In this document: positions 18,835-29,069 of the stretch, piece after piece
How the letters are laid out: every line of letters begins with the position of its first letter
Position numbering within the stretch: position 1 is the stretch's first letter
Source of the DNA: Eutreptiella sp. 'Long Island Sound 2002'
Lineage: Eukaryota; Euglenozoa; Euglenophyceae; Eutreptiales; Eutreptiaceae
Length of the DNA stretch: 64,000 nucleotides
Assembly (NCBI GenBank): GCA_964036045.1
Contig: OZ038378.1
Location: 22,430,441 to 22,494,440, forward strand
Reading direction: 5' to 3'
Made by a program: the position numbers and the translations under genes
Notes under the pieces: model-generated
The model's input: only the letters and a program-made list of their open reading frames with translations
What the model was told of the DNA's origin: nothing
The model's database searches: none

Positions 18835-19457
18835 TACACAACCCACCCGGAAACCCACGAGGAAGCATCCCAGCGAGTTTCACAGGCAAAATCAGAAAGT
18901 GTTGTGGCATTTTCCCTCGTAAAAGGTGTTCCCAAAGTGTCCGACATAGGACGAGCGCCACGGTTACATATGTGGCAGCATCTACACTTGAAAATCTCAC
19001 CTGTCTCCCGCCATGCCAAGTTTATGGATTGTTTTCGCTTGATTTCTACATTTCTTGCAGTTACAAGACTCAAGCAGGGCCTTCTTTCTATCACCACGTC
19101 TCTCATGCCAGAGCACAGACCCACCTTGGTAAAATTGCTGGAATTCTTGAATGAGACAGATGAAACTCACCACCAACAGTCACAAAAAGTGGAAGGCTCT
19201 CTTAGGCATCACACACAGGCTAGGTCGCCACAACTCACAACAAAAACCCCAACGCCCATGTACCTGCGGCTCACTTGGAAATGTGAAGTTGGGGCTCAGC
19301 TGGGGCTAAAACGGCTCATTTGGGGCTAAGTGGTGTTTTTCAAGGGGTTTAATGTGAAAAGTTGTGGCTTTTGGGGGTGGGTTGGGGTTTTGGAATGTCC
19401 CCAAAGGGACACCAATCCCTAGGCCAAGAGGATTTGACCGGGGGGGTTTCTTTTTTT

Positions 19458-19906
19458 CGACGGCTCAGTTGACTGAGCACCCCGACTGAGCCGTCACTGA
19501 GCCGTCGCTGAGCCGGCCCACTGAGCGCTCACGGAACGCGCCAAATGGCTCAGTGAGCGCTCACTGAGAGCTAATTAGGGGCTCACTCAGGGCTCACTCA
19601 GGAGTTTCTCCCCCTTTCCGCCCTCTCTTCCCACCCTTGCCGGCCCACACTTCACCCTTTTCACACCAACATTGGTCCGCAGTTCTCACCACGTCTTTTC
19701 TCCAAGAACTTGAGCGTGCATGCACACATACATACTTACATACATGTACCCGTGGCGACAAACACACAAACATCCAAACACACACACTTCGTCAGGGACA
19801 CAAATATCCAAACACATACACACACATACACCATACACGCGTCCACACGCACATGCACATGCACAAATTGACAACCACTTTCATTCGTGTGTGCAATTAT
19901 CTTGCA
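19458..19906 (+). repeat. Left main inverted arm of the foldback element
   Basis: It is the inverse of 21,845-22,303. It starts with repeated GACTGAGCCGTCACTGAGCC motifs, passes through a unique-looking stretch near 19,600-19,720 (TTTCTCCCCCTTTCCGCCCT), and ends with ACATACAC-type steps. The two arms differ by a few substitutions and small indels. Confidence 0.85.
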
Positions 19907-20018
19907 ATTTGTAACACAGAGTGTGCAGTGTGCAGTGTGCAATACACAGTATGCAGTGTGCAGTGTGCAATACATAGTGTGCAGTGTGCAGCGTGCAATA
20001 CACAGTGTGCAGTGACAG

Positions 20019-20232
20019 CGTACAGTGACAGTGAACCATGAGTGAGCCCTCACTGAGCGCTCACTGAGCCATTTGGCGCGCTCACTGAGCGCTCACTGCG
20101 CCGTTTCGCGCGCTCAGTGAGCGCTCAGTGAGCGCGCCAAATGGCGCAGTGAGCGCTCACTGAGCGCGCCAAATGGCTCAGTGAGCGCTCAGTGAGGGCT
20201 CACTCATGGTTCACTGTCACTGTACGTTGTAC
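20019..20232. repeat. Central hairpin, arms of about 100 bp
   Basis: The left side reads CAGTGACAGTGAACCATGAG, then TGAGCGCTCACTGAG repeats and CATTTGGCGCGC. The right side is the inverse, ending CTCATGGTTCACTGTCACTG. The centre is near 20,125 in CGTTTCGCGCGC. Beyond the arms the imperfect symmetry continues, with CAGTGTGCAGTGTGCAATAC on the left and TGTACACTGTACACTG on the right. Confidence 0.8.
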
Positions 20233-20580
20233 GTGTACACTGTCACTGTACACTATCCATGGACACTGCCAATGGTGTCACTGTCTACTGTCAATGTACA
20301 TGGTACACTGTACTCTGGCACCGTACGTTGTCACTGCACACTGCACACTGCCACTGCACACTGTCACTATACACTATCACTGTACATTGTCACTGTACAC
20401 TGTACACTGTACACTGTACTCTGTACACTGTACTCCCCAAGGTCTCATAGAATGTATCCCCACACACAGTACGTCCGCCACAACGCCCAAGTCTCTATAC
20501 TAGCACTCTACACTGTCACTCTACACGCACTGTATGCTCTCACTATACACCGTCACTGTACACTGTCACTGTAAACTTGG
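20233..20580. repeat. CACTGTACAC-type tandem repeats
   Basis: Degenerate 6- and 12-bp steps (CACTGTACACTGTACACTGT and CACTGTCACTG variants) fill the right shoulder of the central hairpin. Their inverse lies at 19,915-20,018. Confidence 0.75.
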
Positions 20581-20788
20581 TGCGGTCTTTTTTGGGAGGG
20601 GGTGGATGGTGATTTGAGCCCCCCTCTTTGTAGTCCTTTACCCCGCACCACCCCCCCCCCCACCGCTACAGCCAGAACCCAAAGAACAGCTGCAGCCACA
20701 GTGAAAGCTGCAACTGCAGCCTTCGCCACAGCCAGGGCCACACACACTGACACAACCACAACCAAATCCACACACAACGCAGCTTGCA

Positions 20789-20872
20789 GACACACACCCA
20801 CACCCACACCCACACCCACACCCACACCCACACCCACACCCACACCCACACCCACACCCACACCCACAACCA
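20789..20872. repeat. CACCCA hexanucleotide array
   Basis: About 13 uninterrupted copies of CCCACA occur on the plus strand. They are followed by a CA-rich region and by a (CA)n tract at about 21,099-21,150. Long spurious Thr/Pro and Val/Gly frames result. Confidence 0.9.
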
Positions 20873-21844
20873 AAGCCGCAACCACAGCCACTAGCATAAC
20901 CACACCAAGAACGACAGCTACCACAACAACCATGGCAACAACCTCACGCAAGCCCAGAACCACAACCACAACCACAAACACAACCATACCTGCATCTGCA
21001 GCCACAAACACAATGTTATGCGCACACAATCAAAGCCTATGCCACACAACACCAAAACCAACAACAACATCCAAAACAACAGCTGCAAAAGCTCCAACAC
21101 ACACACACACACACACACACACACATTGGCACACACACACACACACACACCTGCGCGTACACACATTCACAAATCCACATACGCACACAAACCTAGACAA
21201 CCAGAGACCAAAGAATGCAGTCACACGCTCACAGTGACGCACAAGGACACCTTCACCCACGCATCGATCCAAGCAAGCCCCCCCCCCCCGACTCACACAC
21301 AAACATACATACAAGCACACTAAATGAGAGAAACCAAGAGGGAACAAACCATCCACACTTGTGCACATGCGCATGGGCACAAGCACACACCCACAAACAC
21401 ACACAATAGCACAACATACCTGCAAAGGTCATCGTCATTGCCGCCACCATCATACACTCGATGCCATGGCCAGCAAAAAGGGCAGGGCAAGGGGACGCGA
21501 CAGGCAAGATAAGAGAAGGGGTTGGCATGGGGTAAGCGGGGGGATCAGGCATGGCAAAAGGGGACGGGAGGGGATAAGGAGGGAGGGGAATGACTGTGTC
21601 ATGGTGTAGGTCAAGATGGTTGTGTGATGAACCTCACAAAAGCGAGCAATATCCTCTGTGCCCTATTTGTGCTTCATGGCGCGCGTGCCCGTGTGTGTGT
21701 GGGGTGGGTGGGTGCCATTGTGATGAGGCAACAAGGAACACCCTTGCAAATGGTTAGGTTCATATCCCCGAACCCCAACCCCGTAACCATCTCTCCCTAG
21801 CCGTTCACTTCACATGGTTCAATGTGGCCATGTGTTTATGTACA

Positions 21845-22303
21845 CGCAAGATAATTGCACACACGAATGAATGTGGTTGTCAATTTGTGCATGTGCATGT
21901 GCCTGTGGACGTGTGTATGGTGTATGTGTGTGTATGTGTTTGGATATTTGTGTCCCTGACGAAGTGTGTGTGTTTGGATGTTTGTGTGTTTGTCGCCACG
22001 GGTACATGTATGTAAGTATGTATGTGTGCATGCACGCTCAAGTTCTTGGAGAAAAGACGTGGTGAGAACTGCGGACCAATGTTGGTGTGAAAAGGGTGAA
22101 GTGTGGGCCAGCAAGGGTGGGAAGAGAGGGCGGAAAGGGGGAGAAACTCCTGAGTGAGCCCTGAGTGAGCCCCTAATTAGCTTTCAGTGAGCGCTCACTG
22201 AGCGCTCACTGAGCCGTTTGGCGCGCTCAGTGAGCGCTCAGTGAGCCGGCTCAGCGACGGCTCAGTGACGGCTCAGTCGGGCGCTCAGTCAACTGAGCCG
22301 TCG
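21845..22303 (-). repeat. Right main inverted arm of the foldback element
   Basis: This is the inverse partner of 19,458-19,906, ending CAGTCAACTGAGCCGTCG. Outside the arm both sides also carry a T7 and a G/C run in mirrored order (GGGGGGG..TTTTTTT on the left, AAAAAAA..CCCCCCCCC on the right). Confidence 0.85.
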
Positions 22304-23281
22304 CCAAAAAAAGTACCCCCCCCCTTGAACCTTGACCAAGTGAGTATCTAAAACTTCTAAAAACATTAAATGCACATTACCTAGCATGCAAAACGCACAA
22401 CAAACAAGCACAAAGACATCGCAATGCACAACTGAGCCCCAAATGAGCCCCAACTTCACATTTCCACTTAGCCACCAGTGAGCCGCAGGTACACAACTCA
22501 CCCCCTATGCATGGACTACTGAGATGGATAAACATGGAAAAATCAGAGAGTCTGGCAAAATAATTACACATGGCGGTGTGTCTCAATATGTCAGAAGGTC
22601 AACATTTCTCTCCTAGTGATTTACATGCACAATGGAACACGCTAAATACTCATGCATCACATCCCAAGTTGGATTGAATCATACAAAGTTTATTCACACA
22701 GGCAGAGCAGGAAGCACCATAGGATACACAATCGGTAAGCACAAGTCACAATGCAGCCAAGCAAGCTGAGCAAAAAAATCAACAAGCTAGACAAAGCTCA
22801 CAGGCAAAATCATCAGATCCAGCAAAATATCCCATATGCATATTGGTTGCATGGAATGCGGTGTCAGATCCTCAGGAGCAGGACATTTCTGCTCGTATAT
22901 TGGGCACGGCCCTAAGGCCAGTTTTTGGCAAGAATTTCTGTTCAATCAATGATGACTGAATGGAAGGCACCGGAGCCTGTTGTATGTTGGGAGTCGTAGA
23001 GGAAGGAAAAGATCAGGCAAATACACTAGGTATGTCCATGATTTTAGGCCGGAGAATAAATTGGAAAAAAGCAACTCATCAACCCTGGACCCCTTTGGTC
23101 CCTCAAGGATTTTATCACAATTCACCACAAGCTCAAGAAACGAATCAATCAGCAAGCAAGAAAAACATAAGAAGAAGGTCACACCTCAAGTGGCTCTGTT
23201 ACATCGGACGATCATAGACACAAAAAAGACAATAAACGCAAGCGAAAGACAGATACATACAATTGGAAACGAAGCCGTTGA

Positions 23282-23461
23282 AAGTCAAGATCATGGTGTC
23301 CACAACACTCGAAAACCGACAGAAGACATCGCTCACGCTCTGATTCTAGGTCAAGATCACCGGTCCGCAGAACACCAAAGAACACTCCGCAACACAGCCA
23401 ACGGGCAACCTCAGCAAGTTACCCAGCATCCTTGGACACCACAACACACAGACGTCCATAA
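23282..23461 (+). pseudogene. Arg/Ser-rich ORF1-like fragment of the LINE
   Basis: The frame after a TGA reads a basic stretch with HRSRSDSRSRSPVRRTPKNT and ends at TAA 23,459-23,461. Upstream in the same phase the sequence is also Lys/Arg-rich (DNKRKRKTDTYNWKRSR). LINE ORF1 proteins are commonly basic and nucleic-acid binding, which fits the position upstream of the endonuclease. The RS dipeptides resemble splicing-factor tails, so a captured RS segment is another option. Confidence 0.4.
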
Positions 23462-24050
23462 CCATACCTACCTATTTACACCTGAACAAGAAAGGTGGAC
23501 CTACAACTGGCCATCCTGACCCACTCCCACGAGCTCTTCCCGTGCCGTCAGACTTCCCAATTCATCAAGTGAGTCAATATGTATTCCCATCGAATGGAAA
23601 AGAATTGGATAGCCAATGGGGCTTCTAGATCTAGGGTACTCAGTGTGTCTCATTTCGTGAAGTACCAGCAGATGTTCTCTCCCTTTTGCCAGTTCTTGCT
23701 AGAGTTGGCCCATTTTTGTGTCAGTGGGCGGATGTGTTCTATTAAATCCAACTACAAGGAGCCTTGCAAATCTCAGGTCAATCTAAATCTGGTACTCGGT
23801 ATTGTTCTCGTATACCAACTAGTCATTCTGTTGTATTGCTGATGCATTGGTTTACACAGTTCTCAGTAACACACGCATCACTCACCAACACATCCACTAC
23901 CCTTCTCATGGTACTCTTCAAACCTCGCACTATATGCAGAGCACTCAGGATCACAGGCTCAATACCAGCCCGTTTATATAGTTCACTGTTCAAAGCAATA
24001 GAATGTACCATAGTGCCTCAGACGATGGATGCAAAATACCCACGTGTATA

Positions 24051-24842
24051 TGACTCAATACACAAATCAGCATCAAGGAAAAGGTAAGACATCTGCATGC
24101 GTGGACCAAGGAAATGAACTTCCCGGACATCATGTTATTACAGGAGGTTGCAAAATTGCCCCGTGATTGCATGTTTCATCCCCTGTATATGGCCTTTTGT
24201 ACAAGCAGAGATGGCAACTCATTGGGTGTTGCTATCTTACTGTGTAGAGTTTCGGGCATGCCGTTTCAAGAACAACATGTTTCATGGGATTGCCGAGCCA
24301 TTGTGGTTCGAGTCTTATACAAGTCACAACCTTTACAAGTCTTTAACCTCTATCTCAAATCAAAAGTGGAGGCCCACGAGATACGGACAACCTTGGAGTG
24401 GGTCACCCCCTTTTTGATACCCAAGCACTGGTACCATATTGTAGGTGGAGATTTCAATCAACAAGGTGAATGGGATAAAGAATGTCCCTTTGCAAGTCCA
24501 GCAATCACAGGAGCCATTTTGGATACATTTCAGGACACAAATATTAGTCCGGTGGAGAAGGACAAACCTGGACCCACGTGGGTCGGAGCGCAGGGACATG
24601 TCAGGGTGCTACATCATTTCATGACATCTTGTACGACTGTCAATCCGCGTGAGGCGCATGTATCTTATCAGTGTTCCTTTCCCACTGAGCATTTCCCAGT
24701 GGTATTATACTTGCACCATATGAATCTTATTGTACAGGAGTGTTTTAGGCGCTTGCGCACCAGCACCTCCTTTGATGAAAGTCAAAGAAACCCACACTTT
24801 GTTTTCCAACAAAGTCAAGTCCCATGCTTTCCAAATTTGTGA
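24051..24842 (+). pseudogene. APE-type endonuclease domain of the LINE
   Basis: The domain starts NTQISIKEKVRHLHAWTKEM and has the second-block motif IMLLQE (catalytic Glu), followed by the core SLGVAILLCRVSG and FNLYLKSK. HIVGGDFNQQGEW has the catalytic Asp and Asn, and a final SDH-equivalent reads FPTEHFPVV (the Asp is replaced by Glu, the His is kept). The Asp and His expected in the TWVG...LHHFMTS segment are not clear. The frame is open from 24,051 to TGA 24,840. It would nick target DNA to prime reverse transcription. The altered last motif and missing start suggest inactivity. Confidence 0.75.
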
Positions 24843-25194
24843 TGTATATTCTTGTACCTGTTGTGCTTGTGCTATATGTTGCCACCACTGGGGGTGTCCC
24901 TTGACATAGACTTGCATTCTGTGCATGGCTTTCAACACCAACGTGGGGATAGAATATGCATCCTATGGTTCCCCAAATATGTCAGTGATTGTGTCCAAAA
25001 TTGCTTGTGTAAAGTGTGCCTTTGATCGTAAATATCTGTTGAAAACGTGCTAACTGTGCAGAGGTGATTTCAATGGGCATCTCATATCTACATGTGGCCT
25101 CTGTGCATGCTGACGGTGGTAGGGTTCTCTGTCGACATCCCAATACAATATTGGAACCTACATATGTGTCCCAGCATAAACCATAGGCAGACAT
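24705..25194 (-). pseudogene. Spacer of the LINE with better coding character on the opposite strand
   Basis: Two minus-strand frames (24,941-24,705, with MVLKAMHRMQVYVKGHPQWW; 25,194-24,982, with YEMPIEITSAQLARFQQIFT) look more protein-like than the plus strand, which here is Cys-rich and full of stops. APE-type LINEs carry a Trp-containing linker between endonuclease and RT, so this may be that linker in inverted orientation, i.e. an internal inversion. The alternative is chance open frames. Confidence 0.3.
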
Positions 25195-25330
25195 GTTAGG
25201 TTTAGTTGCTTTGGATCAATTCCGGCAGCGACATTTGTCACCACCTCTAAAGGTGAGTTGAGGAGAAATTTTACGGTGGATACACTAGAATCCGCCGAAA
25301 TTTCCTACATTTGTATTGACTGTTGGCTGT

Positions 25331-25723
25331 TTTCGACATATGCTGAAAAAAGCCCCCCGATCTACCCCTTTTCGGAATCTAATGGAAGCGAGAATGGTGA
25401 ATTTACTGTCTCATCAACAGTTACACGAATTGGCAGAGTTGTATAATCAGTGCCTTTCTGGGGAAAACATGTGTAGCAAAGATTGGGGAGATTTCTATGC
25501 ACTTCTTTATAAAGTGCCCCATGGCCCCATCGCAAATTGTAGACCATTGTTAAATTTCCATGCGTTATGGAAATTGTTTTCTGCGTGCATGAAGCAACAT
25601 GTTTCTTCCTTGTTCCAACCGGAAGTCATTCCTGTCACGCAATTTGCATTGTGGAGAAAATCCTCTGCAAATGATGTCCTTTGGGTCATTCATGACCATA
25701 TCAATGACAGGTGGTTTCACAAT
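25331..25723 (+). pseudogene. Reverse transcriptase, N-terminal block (LINE 1)
   Basis: The frame reads LKKAPRSTPFRNLMEARMVN, then RT block 0/1 features: YKVPHGPIANCRPLLNFHAL WKLFSACMKQ (compare the usual N-W-RPISLL-YK pattern) and ALWRKSSANDVLWVIHDHIN. The catalytic blocks are absent here because the sequence is broken by an insertion at about 25,724. They resume at about 26,597. Confidence 0.7.
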
Positions 25724-26596
25724 CAAGGGATTCGCCTATAGGCGAATCACAGGATTCACCCCATAATACCACTCATATGCACTTTCACTATAGAATCTTT
25801 TAAAGATTTTTGGGTTCTCAGGCCCGTCAGGCCAAGTAAAGAGATCCAGACCAAATGTCAGCCATCAGCATGGAGTCCCTCACCTTCAAAGATTTCGTCT
25901 CCAAGGGCCAGTTCGAGGTCTACAAGAGCACCCTCCCCGCAGACCACTTGGCGAGAGCGGCAGTGGAAATCATGCAGCGCATCAGAGATGCGGGGGTGGA
26001 CCATGACAAATGGCTGCAGGACCTCAAGGTGGCCTCTGGTTGGGACGAAGATCCACTCAAACTCCTCCACGCCATTGCTGGCTATGAGAGCTGCTGTCGA
26101 TGCACAATTGAGGTCCAGACAGGGGAGTTCAAGGCGAAAAAGGAGACGGAGCTGGCGGTCAGCGACGAGATCAGGGCTCGCATCAAGTCGTTTTTGGAGT
26201 CGCAGTGGAGCACTTTTGTGAAGCTCTGCTCCAGTGCCGAAATCGCGAAGGCGGGAATGGAGGTGGCACAGCTGGCAGCCAAGCACCGCCTAGCCATCCG
26301 AGAGTTTGCTGAGGACATCCCGGAGACCCGAGAGCCAGAAGACCCCGAATTCGTGCTAAAGGCAATGGGAGCGCTGGCCCTCTTCGACAACTTCAAGTGG
26401 ATCATCATCCGGGAAGGCCACAAGCTGAATCTGGTAACGGCAGATGCATCGGATGTGGGAAAACCAAACGCATCTGTAGACCCGGAGGAGCAGGAGATCT
26501 CAAAACAGTGCGCCAGTGAAGGAGCAAGCATCAGTGTTGGCTTTGTGTACTGTGTATGTGTGAGCTGTACCTGTCAGGAGGTTAGGGGGGAATCGT
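25724..26596. other. Insertion into the LINE RT domain (about 870 bp)
   Basis: LINE coding sequence stops near 25,723 and resumes near 26,597. ACAAT is present at 25,719-25,723 and again at 26,597-26,601, so a 5-bp target duplication is possible, though boundaries are not certain. The left end carries the perfect 20-bp palindrome GATTCGCCTATAGGCGAATC at 25,729-25,748. No poly(A) and no matching inverted end are visible on the right. The GC content and codon use differ clearly from the LINE. Confidence 0.5.
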
Positions 26597-26616
26597 ACAA
26601 TATTTTTGGTGCTTGA
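25855..26616 (+). CDS. Intact single-exon gene of unknown function nested in the LINE
   Basis: ATG 25,855 (context CAAATGT) opens 253 codons, GC-rich at third positions. I do not recognise the family. It is predicted soluble and largely helical: MESLTFKDFVSKGQFEVYKS, HLARAAVEIMQRIRDAGVDH DKWLQDLKVASGW, a Cys pair (ESCCRCTIEVQTGEF), AVSDEIRARIKSFLESQWST, AKAGMEVAQLAAKHRLAIRE FAEDIPETREPEDPEFVLKA MGALALFDNFKWIIIREGHK. The acidic end is DPEEQEISKQCASEG. The last ~30 codons (GFVYCVCVSCTCQ and beyond) change character and run into LINE sequence, so the ancestral stop was probably lost. No intron is visible, so a retrocopied host gene is possible. Confidence 0.65.
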   Translation: MSAISMESLTFKDFVSKGQFEVYKSTLPADHLARAAVEIMQRIRDAGVDHDKWLQDLKVASGWDEDPLKLLHAIAGYESCCRCTIEVQTGEFKAKKETELAVSDEIRARIKSFLESQWSTFVKLCSSAEIAKAGMEVAQLAAKHRLAIREFAEDIPETREPEDPEFVLKAMGALALFDNFKWIIIREGHKLNLVTADASDVGKPNASVDPEEQEISKQCASEGASISVGFVYCVCVSCTCQEVRGESYNIFGA

Positions 26617-27275
26617 TGACATCCGACATGCCTTTGGCTGTGTACAGCATACCACATTAGAACATGTATTAAGATTAGCAGGCTTTCAAGAAAGATGGAT
26701 CAGCATCATCATGGGTGCAGCACAAAACTCTTGAATACACACGGGAGGAAAAAGGGTAATAAAGCTAGCCATTACAATTTTCCGGGCTGGGATTGCCCAG
26801 GGATGTCCGATTTCAGCATTAATATTTTGCCTCTTGCTGGAACTATGCATTGCAATCATTAGGCATCAGATTCCCATGCCAACCAGTCCAGGAGGTGCTT
26901 TTTTTTCTTAGAATCTCATACTTGGATGACACAACGTTTGTCTTGGATAATGTAGATGACATGCAGCAATTATTAGACAAATAGATGATTGCAGGCCTGT
27001 ATACGCATCTGCATACTTCGGTGGTAAAACTCACACCCAGAGGCACATCCATGACAGGTGGCAAGGTACAATATCACACTCATGTTTTCAGGGCGGGAGG
27101 GAGCACACTCATTTTGCTCAATGCAAATGATTATGGCCAACTTTTGGGGAGACATGTTTTGCCTCATGTGTTTCATAGACAGGATTGCAGAAAAGCTTTT
27201 GTCGGCATGCAAGAGAGCCGGTATAGCTCTCAGATTAGAAAGACTTTCAACCAACTATCCTCTCCTCATGTATAA
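26597..27275 (+). pseudogene. Reverse transcriptase, catalytic blocks (LINE 1)
   Basis: The frame resumes with IFLVLDDIRHAFGCVQHTTL (first catalytic Asp block) and RLAGFQERWISIIMGA, followed by an in-frame TGA. Then come FRAGIAQGCPISALIFCLLL (the GxxQGxPxS block) and FRISYLDDTTFVLDNVDDMQ with the YxDD-type second catalytic site (YLDD), and a TAG after DMQQLLDK. The continuation at 26,985-27,275 is the thumb-like region. These are standard LINE RT blocks in order. Two stops make it inactive. Confidence 0.8.
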
Positions 27276-27869
27276 TGCGAATGCTGGGGGTACCCAAAGA
27301 TGGATAGCTGGAGTCCGCCCCCAAGCACATGCCACAATGCGTTTATGTGATTTTGCAGCAGCCTCAGCTATCAAGGCCACAACGAACTGTGCCCCCGTTC
27401 CCTCAGCTACTTTCATGCGCCACTACAGTTTGGTTGGACTGGAATACTCCTTGCCACGGTGACCATTTTGCATATTTTTGTGGTTACCATCGTCAGATGA
27501 GCAGGACATCTCAATCCTTTAGTTCGTAATTTTGTGATGCATGGGCTTTGGAGAGCAGTGCACAATTTCCATCCTGACATGCCATGTATACAGGAAATGT
27601 TTGGGAACATTTGTCCCTCTCACAGCACGGATTATGACAGATTTATCCAATACACACACCTCATGGACATTAAAGTCCATTTGGCCCCGCATACAATGAA
27701 ATCGGACGATCACATTAACATGCATAAGTGCACACACAGTTGGCAAGCAGTACAGATGCATGCATGGATGACAGCAGGAGGCAGAAACTTGCACTCCGCT
27801 CGAAAGGCTAGGTGGCCCATACCGGATTGGATGTTCCACCTTCCAAGCATGGTATCAAAGCCTGCAGTA

Positions 27870-28260
27870 GCATGTGAAGCCATTTTGCTGCACATCACGT
27901 TTTTACCAGCAAACCCGTTTTTTGTCACAGATGGGTCCAGACTATCTCATGGGAGGGTAGGAGGGGTTGTGGCTATCTGTGACTCCGACACTTTGGTGTA
28001 TCAAGTGTATCCTATACATCGCCCCATCTACCTAGACCACTCCTTCGCCATTGAAATGTATGTAGCATGGATCACTTTGCGCATGTGAATAACCCCGGGT
28101 ACACAAGATGGAACATGGTACACTAAGTCACACACTAAGACACATACGAGGATTCACAATGGTACATCTTAGCACTATAGTCCGATTCAAATCGGACAAT
28201 ACCAATCCTTCGGGACTTGCTTTCCGCATGCAGACAGCTCTCCTCGAAATTTCCGGTTCC
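27870..28260 (+). pseudogene. RNase H-like segment of the LINE
   Basis: PFFVTDGSRLSHGRVGGVVA fits the first RNase H strand with its Asp (TDGS). FAIEMYVAWITL fits the helix with the catalytic Glu, and FKSDNTNP may hold the third Asp after a frame change. A TGA separates the second and third pieces. The position after RT and before the zinc knuckle agrees with I-clade LINE order. Confidence 0.55.
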
Positions 28261-28597
28261 TATACATATCTTCTCACATTGAAAAGGTACTGTGCTGGAC
28301 ACCATCCTGGACAGCGTTGACCACTGTGCAAAGAAAACTGCTTTATCTCAAAGACCAAAACTTGGATGGAATTCTGATCTGCAGGACCCACAAGCAGTCT
28401 TTTCATATAAGGTTAGGCAACAACATGACATGGATTCATACATACATGCAAAGATGCTGGAACTGTACTGCAAGGTACAGAATACAGATTTCAGAGCTCA
28501 CGTTCTAGAATATGCATTGTTTACGTCAATAGTCATGAATGGATATATCATGTGGAGTACACATCTTCACATAGTTGCATACAAGCAGAACATCTAG

Positions 28598-29050
28598 CAG
28601 CCGCAGCCATCCAAGTGTAGTTGGTGTGAAAAGAAAAATGATGCACGTCACATGCTGGAAGAATGCCCGTACCGAGATGTGGTAAGATATGTACTGTACT
28701 TGAAACTGGCAGTTCTGATACCGGATATCCTACCGTCTTGGAAATAATGCATACCCACCCCCTAGGGCTTGTGGGTACGGCGAGGTGCTACGACCATTCT
28801 CCTGCATGTAATCGGGCAACCTGGTGTGCATATCCCACACATTTCGCTTTGCATCACACCAGATGGGGAAGTAACCACGGATATGACACATGCCATGGAA
28901 AAACTGGGTGTAGAGGAACCTAAACAACAAAAATTGTTGGGTTTCATACTCGCTACCATCCATCGGTTGCGAACTGCAATAACGCTCCCTTTAATGTTGC
29001 AAACACAGGACTTTTGTGCACCCAATGATGCGCCCATGACTTTGTGGTAA
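28598..29050 (+). pseudogene. Zinc knuckle and C-terminus of LINE 1
   Basis: One phase contains CSWCEKKNDARHMLEECPYR, i.e. C-x2-C-x7-H-x4-C, the post-RT zinc knuckle typical of these LINEs. It stops at about 28,747, and another phase (28,769-29,050) continues with GATTILLHVIGQPGVHIPHI and ends PNDAPMTLW before TAA and the A-rich tail. Confidence 0.7.
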
Positions 29051-29069
29051 CAAAACAAAAACAAAAAGT

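Larger units (their letters stand above)
19259..22493. mobile_element. Foldback-type element with long terminal inverted arms
   Basis: The outermost matching ends are TGTACCTGCGGCTCAC at 19,259 and its inverse ending near 22,493. After a non-matching gap the main arms follow, 19,458-19,906 and 21,845-22,303 (about 450 bp, close to identical), beginning CGACGGCTCAGTTGACTGAG. The arms hold GCTCAGTGAGC-type palindromes. The middle holds a second hairpin, tandem TGTACAC steps, a CACCCA array and a CA array. No transposase gene is visible, so the element would be non-autonomous. A target duplication is not evident. Confidence 0.75.
22820..29068 (+). mobile_element. Degenerate LINE (endonuclease, RT, RNase H-like, zinc knuckle), split by an inserted gene
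   Basis: The parts follow in order on the plus strand: an Arg/Ser-rich ORF1-like piece near 23.3 kb, an APE-type endonuclease at 24.05-24.75 kb, the reverse transcriptase in two blocks around an insertion (25.3-25.7 and 26.6-27.0 kb), an RNase H-like segment near 27.9 kb and a zinc knuckle at 28.6 kb. The end is an A-rich tail AACAAAACAAAAACAAAAAG at about 29,048-29,067. Stops of all three kinds and frame changes throughout show it is dead. This domain order is known from APE-type LINEs of the I/R1-like clades. The 5' limit is uncertain. Confidence 0.75.

Noticed and set aside
20553-21425. Thr/Pro, Val/Gly and Cys/Val frames of 130 to 210 codons
   Set aside because: They are translations of CACCCA, CA and GTACAC microsatellites. 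Both strands are open for the same reason.
25805-25854. Relict dinoflagellate spliced leader before the nested gene (TTTTTGGGTTCTCAGG)
   Set aside because: Only a few bases agree with the known leader ending TTTTGGCTCAAG, and the preceding CCGTAGCCA part is missing.
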